This document shows positions 7,032 through 15,277 of a stretch of 64,000 nt of DNA, piece after piece. Source of the DNA: an uncultured bacterium (lineage in GTDB: Bacteria; Planctomycetota; UBA1135; GCA-002686595). The stretch is from the NCBI GenBank assembly GCA_937910685.1, contig CALEMP010000172.1:1-64000 (forward strand), read 5' to 3'. Below the pieces are notes generated by a model, which was given only the letters and a program-made list of their open reading frames with translations, was not told the DNA's origin and searched no databases. The position numbers and the translations under genes were made by a program. The first letter of the stretch is position 1. Each line of letters starts with the position of its first letter.

Positions 7032-7420
7032 TTCTCCCACACACGTCGTCGTGTCTGGTGTGGGACCGGACGTTCGGGCAAGGTCACTTCTGCCCAGGTA
7101 CGCCTATCACGGATGGCGCTGATGGCTGGGCCGGTCACTTCATGATCCCGTGCGATGTCGACCAGTCGGTCCCCACGTTGAAGACGCTCCTTGATAGCCA
7201 ACACGTCATCAACGGTCAATTTGGTAGCTCTCTTGAGGGGCTTCCTTTGAGGTCGGGTCAGGTCACCCCATGTTTGACCATTGATGATGCGGCTGATGGT
7301 TGAGGTGGAGACCCCATACTCCACAGCTAGATCCTTGCTCCGCTCACCCCCCGCAACACGTTCAATGACGGCTTGAGCTTGAGCTTCGGTAAGCCTGATT
7401 CGCACTGCCTTCTTCGCCAT
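7028..7420 (-). CDS. Double helix-turn-helix regulator
   Basis: A 130-residue basic protein made of two similar helix-turn-helix units: SKDLAVEYGVSTSTISRIIN-GQTW (about residues 28-51) and LVDIARDHEVTGPAISAIR-DRRTW (about 85-108). Each ends in a TW-(G/A)-(D/E)-(L/V) strand and a Pro-rich linker. The same architecture occurs in DNA-binding modules of homing endonucleases and small phage regulators; no nuclease domain is present here. Its start is 24 bp from the left end of the late-promoter region at 7444-7477, which faces the other way, so it is well placed to control its own promoter and the tail operon. That role is inference. Confidence 0.75.
   Translation of the reverse strand: MAKKAVRIRLTEAQAQAVIERVAGGERSKDLAVEYGVSTSTISRIINGQTWGDLTRPQRKPLKRATKLTVDDVLAIKERLQRGDRLVDIARDHEVTGPAISAIRDRRTWAEVTLPERPVPHQTRRRVWEN
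7035..7065 (+). terminator. Hairpin at convergent gene ends
   Basis: TCCCACAC (7035-7042) pairs with GTGTGGGA (7058-7065), with a nested ACACG/CGTGT pairing in the loop. It begins 4 bp after the stop of the phospholipase D-family gene and lies in the 3' coding end of the convergent regulator. It may help end the rightward transcript, but no T-run follows. Confidence 0.35.
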
Positions 7421-7443
7421 GCCCTAATCTACCATGAGAACTC

Positions 7444-7477
7444 AAGTTGCATGTGGCTTTCCGATAGCGGCCCTATA
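7444..7477 (+). promoter_or_regulatory. Late promoter P1 (tail operon)
   Basis: CCGAT (7461-7465), six bases, then CCTATA (7472-7477). The same two-box layout with exactly six bases between boxes recurs at 40080, 46586, 51923 and 59945. This copy also has AAGTTGCAT at 7444-7452, shared only with the 51907 copy. CTATA ends 33 bp before the tail-tube ATG. Confidence 0.75.
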
Positions 7478-7509
7478 CCTTGGGAGGATGTAGACATGGA
7501 GGCTTTCAG

Positions 7510-8379
7510 ATGGCGACTGTAAACAAGAACCTCGACAAGACACCGGGTACGGGTGCGAACGGCTTGGGTGGTAGTAGCTACCTCTACCGTTTTGGGACGA
7601 CGCCCAACACTCGTACGGCGGTTAGTCAGAAGGTTCGCCTGCTGACGCCCCACTACGGGCAGAAGGCAACGCTCAATCAGATGGGTGTGGTCTCCAGCTT
7701 TGGACCGTCACAGAGTCGAACGGTCGAGCCGGTTCGCGGCATCGGCTTCGGTGACGTGATTGCCGAAATGGTGCCTAGCGTAACGGAGCCTACCACGGGT
7801 TCCTTTGAGCGTGCGCTCCTCTACCTGTGCAACCTCTGGCAAGCAACGGGCTACGCTTCGGGTGTGGACGGGCCGGTGCGAAGCCTCGCCCACCACCGTT
7901 GGCCTTTTGATATCGAGCAGCAGCTCGTGTTCAGCAATCAGGCCGACGTGGACCTTGTTGGTGTTGCCAATGCCAACAGTGGCAAGGACTCGTCGACGGG
8001 TGGTTCCTTTGATGGTGGTATTCGGCGGGTGACCTTCCCACAGGTGACTCAGGACGCAAACGGTGCCCCTGGTTCGGATGCCGAATCACGACGTGGTCAC
8101 AGTGCCATCATCACAATGTATGAGGGTTGCTGGTTCACGGGTTGGAACACCACCTTCAGCAAGGACTCTGGGCTCATCATGGAGACGGGTGAGGTCACGG
8201 TCACTGACGTGCATGACTTCTCCTCGGCCTATGGCGAGTTCCTTGCCACGGGCAACGATCCGACCCTTGGTCAGATCGGGTCCATCCGGTTTGCAGAGCA
8301 GGGATTGGGTCTGGTGAAACCTGGTGGTGACATCGGTGGTGGCGGGACCACCCTGGCTCAGAGCTTCGGCGTAGAGTAG
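7510..8379 (+). CDS. Probable tail tube protein
   Basis: A 289-residue protein, the first gene of the late tail operon. The best evidence is the C-terminal third: IITMYEGCWFTGWNTTFSKD and then IMETGEVTVTDVHDF (about residues 200-236), a strand-turn-strand followed by an acidic E-x-(V/L)-T-(V/A)-x-D-V segment typical of myovirus tube proteins. Its position just before chaperone-like genes and the tape measure also fits. The N-terminal part is Gly/Thr-rich. I start at MATVNKN because GGAGG lies 9 bases upstream; the reading from 7480 overlaps the promoter leader. No sheath gene is adjacent, so it must lie elsewhere. Another virion protein is possible. Confidence 0.6.
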   Translation: MATVNKNLDKTPGTGANGLGGSSYLYRFGTTPNTRTAVSQKVRLLTPHYGQKATLNQMGVVSSFGPSQSRTVEPVRGIGFGDVIAEMVPSVTEPTTGSFERALLYLCNLWQATGYASGVDGPVRSLAHHRWPFDIEQQLVFSNQADVDLVGVANANSGKDSSTGGSFDGGIRRVTFPQVTQDANGAPGSDAESRRGHSAIITMYEGCWFTGWNTTFSKDSGLIMETGEVTVTDVHDFSSAYGEFLATGNDPTLGQIGSIRFAEQGLGLVKPGGDIGGGGTTLAQSFGVE

Positions 8380-8588
8380 ATCTCTAGATTCCAGCGGGTA
8401 CTTTAACCAACCCGCTTGGTAATATGACAACGACCTGGAAGTAGCCTGGTGGCCAGATGGACCCCGGACAGATGCGATAGATCCTTGGGCGGCTAGTGCC
8501 TTCCCCTCCTTTCGGGGAGGTGGTCCAGTCGATGACGTTCCGGTCGTACTGATAGGCCCAAGGTGCTTCCCCTTGTGAGGAAGCAACG
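8380..8588 (+). promoter_or_regulatory. Structured 209-bp leader between tube and chaperone genes
   Basis: The only sizeable gap in the tail operon. No plausible rightward reading frame exists. It holds at least three potential hairpins: AGCGGGT/ACCCGCT (8393-8415), CCTCC/GGAGG (around 8507-8522) and TGCTTCC/GGAAGCA (8564-8570 with 8579-8585). None has a T-run. It could lower expression of downstream genes relative to the highly needed tube protein, as an attenuator or RNA processing site. This is inference. Confidence 0.45.
8564..8585 (+). promoter_or_regulatory. Hairpin covering a ribosome binding site
   Basis: A 7-bp perfect stem (TGCTTCC with GGAAGCA, 8-nt loop). The right arm contains most of GAGGA (8577-8581), the ribosome binding site for the ATG at 8589, so pairing would hide it. 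Confidence 0.55.
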
Positions 8589-9773
8589 ATGCTGGATCTG
8601 AAAGCTCTTGAGAGTGTCCTGGCCCCGCTTGAAGCGTTGGGTAAAGAAGAGCTGACCTTTGATGCTGGAGGCACCGAGGTCACACTCTGCTACATGCCAC
8701 CCGAATCTGAAACGGAAGCGCAACGCTGGGCTTCCGAGATTCTCCCCAAGACCAAGGATGGGGATGACATGGATACTTTTGCGGTGGCAGAGTACCTGGA
8801 CCGCTTCAAGGTCGCTGTCCTGTCCCATACCCTGATACGTGTTGGGGGCCAGGAGCTGGGCGATTTCATTGAGACCGGTGAGGTTCTCGACAATGGGGTA
8901 GCGGTCAAGGTTCCTCGTCACAAAGCATTGAGGCAGCTGCTCCCTAAGTGGGGTCGTCCGGTGTTGGCGGCGATGTTTCGCAAGTATGCCGAACTGATGG
9001 ACAAGCTTGACCAGAAGGCTGACAAGGCAATCCACTTTGAGGCTTCTGACCTCGACGCTGAGATTGAAAGGTTGGAACAGCGTCTGACTGATCTCAAGCG
9101 GGATCGCACTCGGCGGCTGGCTAAGGATGACCATGCCTTCTCCGGTCAAGTGAAGCTCGCTGCGGATTTCGAAGGTGACCGCAAGGCTGAGGTCCAGGCC
9201 GACCTTGAAAAGATGCGGGACATCGTAAGGACTCAGGATGAGGCCAAGACCACTCCTGAAGAAGTCCCCGCTCCTGTTGCACCGGAGCGCCCCAGGGAAC
9301 GTCAGCCCATTATCCCTTCTGGGGTAGCACCAATCACAACTCCGGTCGCCCCAAGGGTGCAGCCCACACCACGGGTGGAAGTACAACCGGTGGCCCCACC
9401 TGAACCGATGGATACCTCATTCATCGATCCGGCTGACGCTTCTTCAGCGCAGAGCGTTATTGCGGCTGAGAATGCCCGGATGATGGCGGAACGTCAGGCA
9501 GCAAGGACTTTTATTCAGGACACCCCGCCAGCGGCTACCCGTAGACCGCCCCACGCCGACGCACGTGACGTTGAGGCGGAAGTTGGGGCGGTAGGTGCCG
9601 GGGCACGTCTTCAAGCGGAGGAGGCCGGTCTTGTAGACGGTATCCCGGCATACCGTTTGCCTACCCAATCCCTGGAGACTCGTGAGCAGGTTCAGGGTGG
9701 CACCGCTGTTGTAGACAAGGGCGCAACCGGGAGTCTGAATCCACGGTTCCGCTCATCTAATCAGGGAGGGTGA
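8589..9773 (+). CDS. Putative tail assembly chaperone-like protein
   Basis: A 394-residue protein in three parts. Residues 1-150 form a compact domain with TFDAGGTEVTLCYMPP, FKVAVLSHTLIRVGG and a helical end, resembling phage tail-assembly chaperone domains that bind the tape measure. Residues 150-225 are a charged coiled coil (AEIERLEQRLTDLKRDR). Residues 225-394 are Pro/Ala/Gln-rich and probably disordered. Its position between tube and tape measure fits this role. Unlike lambda G/GT there is no visible slippery heptamer near its end, and the next gene has its own start 6 bp downstream. The chaperone role rests mainly on position. Confidence 0.5.
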   Translation: MLDLKALESVLAPLEALGKEELTFDAGGTEVTLCYMPPESETEAQRWASEILPKTKDGDDMDTFAVAEYLDRFKVAVLSHTLIRVGGQELGDFIETGEVLDNGVAVKVPRHKALRQLLPKWGRPVLAAMFRKYAELMDKLDQKADKAIHFEASDLDAEIERLEQRLTDLKRDRTRRLAKDDHAFSGQVKLAADFEGDRKAEVQADLEKMRDIVRTQDEAKTTPEEVPAPVAPERPRERQPIIPSGVAPITTPVAPRVQPTPRVEVQPVAPPEPMDTSFIDPADASSAQSVIAAENARMMAERQAARTFIQDTPPAATRRPPHADARDVEAEVGAVGAGARLQAEEAGLVDGIPAYRLPTQSLETREQVQGGTAVVDKGATGSLNPRFRSSNQGG

Positions 9774-9779
9774 TTTCGT

Positions 9780-10988
9780 ATGGAGGTCGCGCTCCCTCAA
9801 ACGACGTTCAAACAACGGGAGCACCTTTATGAGGATGTGGAATCCCTCATTACGCCTGGGTTTCTGAGCTGTATTGTCACCATTGAAGATCAGCGATTAG
9901 CACTCCGGTCCCTTGGGCCAGGTGACCTCTTCTTGTTGCAGATGCGGGCCGGGCTCAACGCCGGTGAATGGAAGAAGTGGAGTGTGGCTGCCAGCATCTG
10001 GATGGTGGATGGGCACAATGTGCTGGGCCAGGACTGGATGGTGCCTCGTTTTGCGGACCTGTTCCAACGATTGCCCCCGGTAGTGCGTGAGATCCTCTTC
10101 ACTCAGGTGTTGGGACTCTTCGCTCGTGCCCGTGCCGCGATTCGGGCCACGGAGGCGTACATCCATGAGAACACCAGTCGTTACAGTTGGAAGACCATCG
10201 GTCCAGACCCTCGCTTGAACACAGGAGTGGCAGGGGCTCAGAGTCTTGGGTTGAACCACATTCAACGAATGTGGGTTGCCTTCAACGACAACGAGGACCG
10301 TCGGATTGTCCAGGAGGCCGGGTGGGAGGGTTTCAAGCTTTCCGCCATAGGTACCGCCCCGAAGGCCATTCAGAAGCTCGATGAGGGTGACCGACGCAGG
10401 CATGAGGAAGAGGATGCCCGTCGTCAGATGCTTCGGGACCGTTACTACTATTGGAAGGCAGGGGTCGTCCCTGACTCCATCTTTGATGAGGGAAGTGCGG
10501 AAGGGACTCGCATTTCAGCATCGAAGTCCGCGCAAGACCTGGAGGCGGAGATGCAACAATGGGTGTCGGGTGAGCATGACGAGCACGACCTCATTGTTGC
10601 ACAATACAAGCAGCGCATCTCTGATCGCATGCACCAGGATGAACAGGAGCGACGGCTTCGGGTTGCCGCTTTGCAGGAGAAGCGACACGAGATCGAAGAA
10701 TACGGCATCGGTGGTCCGACTCAACTGGTGGCCTACACCCCTGAGCAATTGCAGGAGATGTTGGCTCAACGTGGGGAGGGCGGTGGTCCTTCTACCCGGT
10801 TCATCGGTCCTGAGCGGGATGACCAGCGCTACCTGTATGACCGTTACCTCACAGCGGAGGAATCCGCTGCGGGCTTGAAAGTGGTGGGCGGCAAGATTGT
10901 CCATCCTCATTCAGACCCCAACAAGGATGCCAGGACTCTCGACCAGCTTGTGAAGGGTCGTCAGGTCAAGATGGGGGACGGTAGCTAA
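9780..10988 (+). CDS. Second chaperone-like tail assembly protein
   Basis: A 402-residue protein. The N-terminal 190 residues are mostly helical, with FLSCIVTIEDQRLALRSLGP, IWMVDGHNVLG and VVREILFTQVLGLFARARAA; this pattern resembles assembly chaperone or T4 gp26/gp51-type proteins encoded before the tape measure. Residues 200-330 are a highly charged helical region (EQERRLRVAALQEKRHEIEE), likely coiled coil. The C-terminus is charged and probably flexible. GGGAGGG upstream serves as the ribosome binding site. Its TAA overlaps the tape-measure ATG (TAATG), so the two are translationally coupled. The function is inferred from position and general architecture. Confidence 0.5.
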   Translation: MEVALPQTTFKQREHLYEDVESLITPGFLSCIVTIEDQRLALRSLGPGDLFLLQMRAGLNAGEWKKWSVAASIWMVDGHNVLGQDWMVPRFADLFQRLPPVVREILFTQVLGLFARARAAIRATEAYIHENTSRYSWKTIGPDPRLNTGVAGAQSLGLNHIQRMWVAFNDNEDRRIVQEAGWEGFKLSAIGTAPKAIQKLDEGDRRRHEEEDARRQMLRDRYYYWKAGVVPDSIFDEGSAEGTRISASKSAQDLEAEMQQWVSGEHDEHDLIVAQYKQRISDRMHQDEQERRLRVAALQEKRHEIEEYGIGGPTQLVAYTPEQLQEMLAQRGEGGGPSTRFIGPERDDQRYLYDRYLTAEESAAGLKVVGGKIVHPHSDPNKDARTLDQLVKGRQVKMGDGS

Positions 10989-13900
10989 TGGCTTTTGACG
11001 CTGTTGCCTCTATTGCGGCTCAATGGGAAGTCCTCGGGGAAGAGGGGGTCATCCGCTCCATCCAGGCGATGGCCAAACGGTCCAAGAGCGCCTTGGACCC
11101 ACGTGCCATTACCGACACCTGGAACGCTGTTCTCCCCAAGATCGGAGAGAAGTTTCGAGACACCCTCAAGAACGCTATCACCAGCGGCTTGGACATCAAG
11201 CAGGTCGCCAAGTTCACGGAGAGTTTCGGGGCGCTCAAGGGGAAGATGCAAACCGCCATCGAGGAAGTGGCGAAGATCGAAACCAAGCTTGCGGCGGAGA
11301 ACCTCGACAAGCTGGATAAGAAAAAGCTCCAGTCTTCGCTGAAGCTAGCTCACGATGAGGTAAACCGTCAGCAGAATCTCTTCGCTCGTGAGATGCGTCA
11401 CGTCAACATGGTGGCGGAACGGCGCTCGCAAGTGATGAAGGAGGCAGGGGAAATCCTCAACCGCTCCATGTCCGAAGGGGTGGAAGCCTTCGGGGAGGGC
11501 CTTGAGAGTGCCTTTGGCAAGATTCAGAGCGGTGATTTTGCTGGTTTGCTCAAGGGCATGGGCAAGGGCATGGGCGCTCGTGGTGAGGCGCTCAAGGGCG
11601 GTAAGCTAGCTCAGATGAAGGGCATTGGTCCTGCGGTGCAAGGCATTGGCGGGATGATGACCAAACTAGCTCCAGTCATCGCGGGGCTTGGTGCAGTGGT
11701 TGGTGCCATTGCCGCTGTGATTGCCATTGTGGTGGCAGCGGACAGTCAGCTGAAGGGCTTCAATAAGTCCCTACTTGAGGGGGGTGTCCAAATGGGCGAC
11801 CTCAAGAACGCCTCAGAGGGTGCAGCTGATGCAGTCACCGGGATTTCCCAAGGTTTCGCTCAGGCTATTGAGCACAACTGGGCCTGGGGAACGACAGCGC
11901 AGGATAACCTCGACATCCTTGCAGCCTATGGTGGCGCTGGTCTGACCATTAAGGAGTTGGCGAAAAACACGGAGGATGCCGCTGTAAGGATGGAGCACCT
12001 AAAGGAAGCCACTTCTGCAGCCCTGACCTACTCAAGACTGTTGGGTGTGAGTTCCTCTGAGGTGGCCACCAATTTCGCGGACTACATGGAAGAATTGGGC
12101 ATGACCCTGGGAGGCATCCAGCAGCGTTTCAGCGGGATCTACTCGGCGGCAATGGAGTCAGGGTTCGGGATCAAGCGGTTTTACGGCATGGTTCTTCAGG
12201 CTACTTCCGGCATGAGCATGTACAACGTGCGACTGGAAGAGGCCGCGTCTCTGCTCATCCACTTGGGGCGCATCCTGGGTCAAAAGATGGGCGGTGACTT
12301 CCTCCAGTCCCTGATGCAGGGCTTCAAGGATGAGGACACCCAAACCCGCACACAGAAGGTCATGAAGCGAGGGATCAAAGAAACCCTGTCGGATGGACGT
12401 GCAGGTGCCGCTGAAAGTGCAAAGGAACTGCTGAGGAAGATTGCCGACTTCAAGAAGGCTGATGCCGACAAGGGCGGGCAACTTGAGGCGATGTTGGTTG
12501 AGAAGGTCGGTCTGACTCTTGAGCAGGCCGCTGATCCGGCGAAGCTCGCTGAGGCGATGTCCAAACTCACCCAGAAGCAGCTCGGTGAGTTGAGTGTTGA
12601 GATGAAGACCCTGGGTGAGACTGGGGTTGGTATTTCACGGGCGATGGAGGATGTCCATGGCAAGAGCATGGCCTTCAGAGGCGGGCTGGGTGGGGCACAA
12701 GCAACCCGAAAGCATATGGATCCCGGCATGGTTCTGTGGAACAGGCTCAATGCTGCCAAGGGCGTTGGGGTCAAACGTCTTGATACAATTGAGGAAGACA
12801 ACATCCCGATGAATGCCGCCTTCGAAGCAGTTGCATCGGAGAGTGGTAAATCTGTTGATGAGTTGAAGGCGGTTGGGCGAACCTTCACGGGTTACCACAG
12901 CCAGTTGGCTAAGGCCCAAGAGGAGATTAAAAAAGCCGGAAGCAAGGAGCAGGCCGAGGAGATCCGTAAGACTTTCAATGACAAGTTCGCCAAGACCATT
13001 GGCGTGGGCCTGAATGAGAATAACAAACGTGTCAAGTTCGATCAGACCACCGGGGAGCTTACAAATGACCTCTTCGGGGAGGAACTTCGAGATTTCTTCT
13101 TGAAGATGGGCGACGAGTTTTTGAAGGGTGACGGCGATGTCGGGGAGGACATCGCCCTGGCTCGTGAGATTGCCGGTAGCACCACGGAACTCGCACAGAT
13201 TATGAAACAGGGGGTCGAGTACTTCCTGTCCCTCATTTACGACGCGGTCAGTTGGATTGCCTCATTCTTCGGCCCGGAAAAACTGACAAAGGATGAAAAG
13301 GCCGCTCGTGGGGAGGCGAGTCAAGCCCTGCGCGATGAAATAGCGAAGGACAGGGACGAGATGCGGGCTCAGTCCATAATCATCAAAAACCTGGAACGTG
13401 AGCGCAAACGTCCAGGCTTGAGTGACAAACGAAAGGCTGAGATTGATGCTGACCTGGGCAAACACAAAAAGGCAGTGAAGCTTCTCGATGAGAAGGGGAA
13501 AATCAAGCAAGCCGCTGTTGGGGGTATTCAGCGCATGAATGGGAAGGAACTCGCCAAGTTTCGTGGGGCTGGCGGGGATGAACCACTCACCAAAGAGAAA
13601 TTCATAGAGGCCGCTCACCAGTCTAAAGCAGCTCGCGCTGTGGCGGAACCACTGTTGGAGAAGAGGACTGGTCCAGGTACCGATGGCTATCGCTACCAGA
13701 AGGCCACCGCAGATGAAGAGTCACGGGCTAAGACCAACGAAATAGCGGAGATAGCTCTGCTTTTCCTGGCTCCGATTACGTCGATAGCAGCTTCATGGGA
13801 AGCGGACGACCGGGCAAAAAGAGCGCAGGATGAGGTCTATGCTCAAAACATGACCGATGTCTATGGGTTGAGCACGGGAGTCGCTGCCTATGACTCCTCT

Positions 13901-14554
13901 ATGCTCGCACCCTTCGTGGACCAGGACGCAATAGAAGGCAAGGGTAAGTCCACCGAAGAGCTACTTGGGAAGGACGTCTACCTAGGTGGGGTTGACGCAA
14001 CCAACCAGCGCCTAGAGGATGAGGCAAGGGATGCCAGACAGGCTGAGATCAAACTGCACAAGAAGGGCGGGGTGTCAGCCAAGGCCACTGAGGACTCTGT
14101 CTACAAGGCGATGCTCAAACTGAACCGGGATGACATGTCATCCCGGATTATGGACGCCTTCGCCACGGCTGCACCGGGTGCTGTCCCAACCGAAGCTACA
14201 GTGCAGGATTGGACGAAATCACTGCTTACAGGCAAGGGCACACCGGAATCCTTGAAGGCACTTCTTGTTCAGTATCCTGAACTTTTTGAGGCCCTCAAAT
14301 CGCGGAACATCTACACCGAAGGGGTTCAGGACGCCATCATGTATCAGGATGAGCGAGGCAAAACCCGCCACTTGAGCCTGGCTCGCGGTGACATCGCCCG
14401 GATTGGTCCCATGGAAGCCCAAGGAAACGCTGTGCGTGGGGGGAGAGGTGGGGGTGGTACCACCATCAACATCATCAACACCTTCCCCTCCGATAAGGCT
14501 GTGGCTTCCGTCAGGGGCTTCATGGAAAACGACATCCGTTTCCTGACTGGGTGA
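10988..14554 (+). CDS. Tape measure protein
   Basis: An 1188-residue, largely helical protein that would set tail length: at about 1.5 angstrom per residue it predicts a tail near 175 nm. Evidence: size and position after the chaperone genes and before the hub; long charged helices (EVAKIETKLAAENLDKLDKK); a strong hydrophobic segment at about residues 225-255 (PVIAGLGAVVGAIAAVIAIV); and two further hydrophobic stretches near 743-762 (FLSLIYDAVSWIASFFG) and 918-937 (IALLFLAPITSIAASW). Such segments are usual in tape measures and may insert into the host membrane during DNA entry. No peptidoglycan hydrolase motif is visible. Confidence 0.85.
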   Translation: MAFDAVASIAAQWEVLGEEGVIRSIQAMAKRSKSALDPRAITDTWNAVLPKIGEKFRDTLKNAITSGLDIKQVAKFTESFGALKGKMQTAIEEVAKIETKLAAENLDKLDKKKLQSSLKLAHDEVNRQQNLFAREMRHVNMVAERRSQVMKEAGEILNRSMSEGVEAFGEGLESAFGKIQSGDFAGLLKGMGKGMGARGEALKGGKLAQMKGIGPAVQGIGGMMTKLAPVIAGLGAVVGAIAAVIAIVVAADSQLKGFNKSLLEGGVQMGDLKNASEGAADAVTGISQGFAQAIEHNWAWGTTAQDNLDILAAYGGAGLTIKELAKNTEDAAVRMEHLKEATSAALTYSRLLGVSSSEVATNFADYMEELGMTLGGIQQRFSGIYSAAMESGFGIKRFYGMVLQATSGMSMYNVRLEEAASLLIHLGRILGQKMGGDFLQSLMQGFKDEDTQTRTQKVMKRGIKETLSDGRAGAAESAKELLRKIADFKKADADKGGQLEAMLVEKVGLTLEQAADPAKLAEAMSKLTQKQLGELSVEMKTLGETGVGISRAMEDVHGKSMAFRGGLGGAQATRKHMDPGMVLWNRLNAAKGVGVKRLDTIEEDNIPMNAAFEAVASESGKSVDELKAVGRTFTGYHSQLAKAQEEIKKAGSKEQAEEIRKTFNDKFAKTIGVGLNENNKRVKFDQTTGELTNDLFGEELRDFFLKMGDEFLKGDGDVGEDIALAREIAGSTTELAQIMKQGVEYFLSLIYDAVSWIASFFGPEKLTKDEKAARGEASQALRDEIAKDRDEMRAQSIIIKNLERERKRPGLSDKRKAEIDADLGKHKKAVKLLDEKGKIKQAAVGGIQRMNGKELAKFRGAGGDEPLTKEKFIEAAHQSKAARAVAEPLLEKRTGPGTDGYRYQKATADEESRAKTNEIAEIALLFLAPITSIAASWEADDRAKRAQDEVYAQNMTDVYGLSTGVAAYDSSMLAPFVDQDAIEGKGKSTEELLGKDVYLGGVDATNQRLEDEARDARQAEIKLHKKGGVSAKATEDSVYKAMLKLNRDDMSSRIMDAFATAAPGAVPTEATVQDWTKSLLTGKGTPESLKALLVQYPELFEALKSRNIYTEGVQDAIMYQDERGKTRHLSLARGDIARIGPMEAQGNAVRGGRGGGGTTINIINTFPSDKAVASVRGFMENDIRFLTG

Positions 14555-14563
14555 CCGTAAACC

Positions 14564-15277
14564 ATGGCCCTCGCATCACCAACCAACCCTATCTTCAAGT
14601 CGGCCTTTCGGTCGCCAGATGATGAGTTCAATGGACAAGGGCACCGCCCGGTGGTGTTCGATGTACTAGGCCCAGACCACGTGACAAGTGTTCTTCCAGA
14701 AGGGGTGCGCATGGTCCTTCATGTGAACCCCTCCGCCATGAACTTCAGCTACGCCAAACAGATTGAGCGTATCCAGACCAAAGGCGGATTCGTGGAACAA
14801 CACTGGGGTGAAGCTGCTCGGTCTATCAGCTTTGAGATGGCCTCCGGGGGCTTCAAGCGTCTCTACAGTGGGCTCTCCAATGTAACGGGAGGTGTGTACG
14901 ACGCCGGGGGTACACGTCGCGAGACCATCGCCTACGACAAGTTCCTCGACATGCTCGCCCTGTTCCACAACAACGGGGCCATCTATGACTCCACTGGTCA
15001 GATTGCCTTCCAGGGGATCATCAAAATCACCTTCGATGGGGGCATCTATCATGGTTGGTTCCAAAGTTTCTCTGTCACTGAAGCTGCCGAGAAGCCTTAC
15101 CAGTTCGACCTGTCCGCTGAGTTCACCGTAGCCAAGGAAGTGTTGCGCATACGTTCGGTTCCTTGGAGCCGAGCGCCACAATTCCGAACCAGTGTGGAAG
15201 AAACACCTCAAGGTGTCAGCCCTGAGACCGGGGAGGGCATCGGTCAAGGTGGCTACTCACCAGACGGGAGTAGCTGA
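14564..15277 (+). CDS. Tail/baseplate hub-associated protein, paralog A
   Basis: A 237-residue protein with a core seen again in the next gene: RMVLHVNPSAMNFSYAK, then QTKGGFVEQHWGE, ISFEMASGGF, HNNGAIYDSTG, FDGGIYHGWFQSFSV and a final FDLSAEFTV strand (residues about 48-190). Proteins with an NPxxM...K...T+xGF...WG pattern encoded after the tape measure are baseplate or tail-end components in myoviruses, often with a role like LysM-bearing gp53 or tube-end adaptors; no LysM repeat is obvious here. The C-terminal 40 residues are flexible. Its stop overlaps the next start (TGATG). Confidence 0.6.
   Translation: MALASPTNPIFKSAFRSPDDEFNGQGHRPVVFDVLGPDHVTSVLPEGVRMVLHVNPSAMNFSYAKQIERIQTKGGFVEQHWGEAARSISFEMASGGFKRLYSGLSNVTGGVYDAGGTRRETIAYDKFLDMLALFHNNGAIYDSTGQIAFQGIIKITFDGGIYHGWFQSFSVTEAAEKPYQFDLSAEFTVAKEVLRIRSVPWSRAPQFRTSVEETPQGVSPETGEGIGQGGYSPDGSS

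Noticed and set aside
8086-8586. A leftward frame across the structured spacer
   Set aside because: It runs into the tube gene and would need a promoter inside the chaperone gene. The spacer is better explained by RNA structure.
9740-9790. Programmed frameshift joining the two chaperone-like genes
   Set aside because: No slippery heptamer is visible at the end of the first gene, and the second has its own ribosome binding site and ATG.
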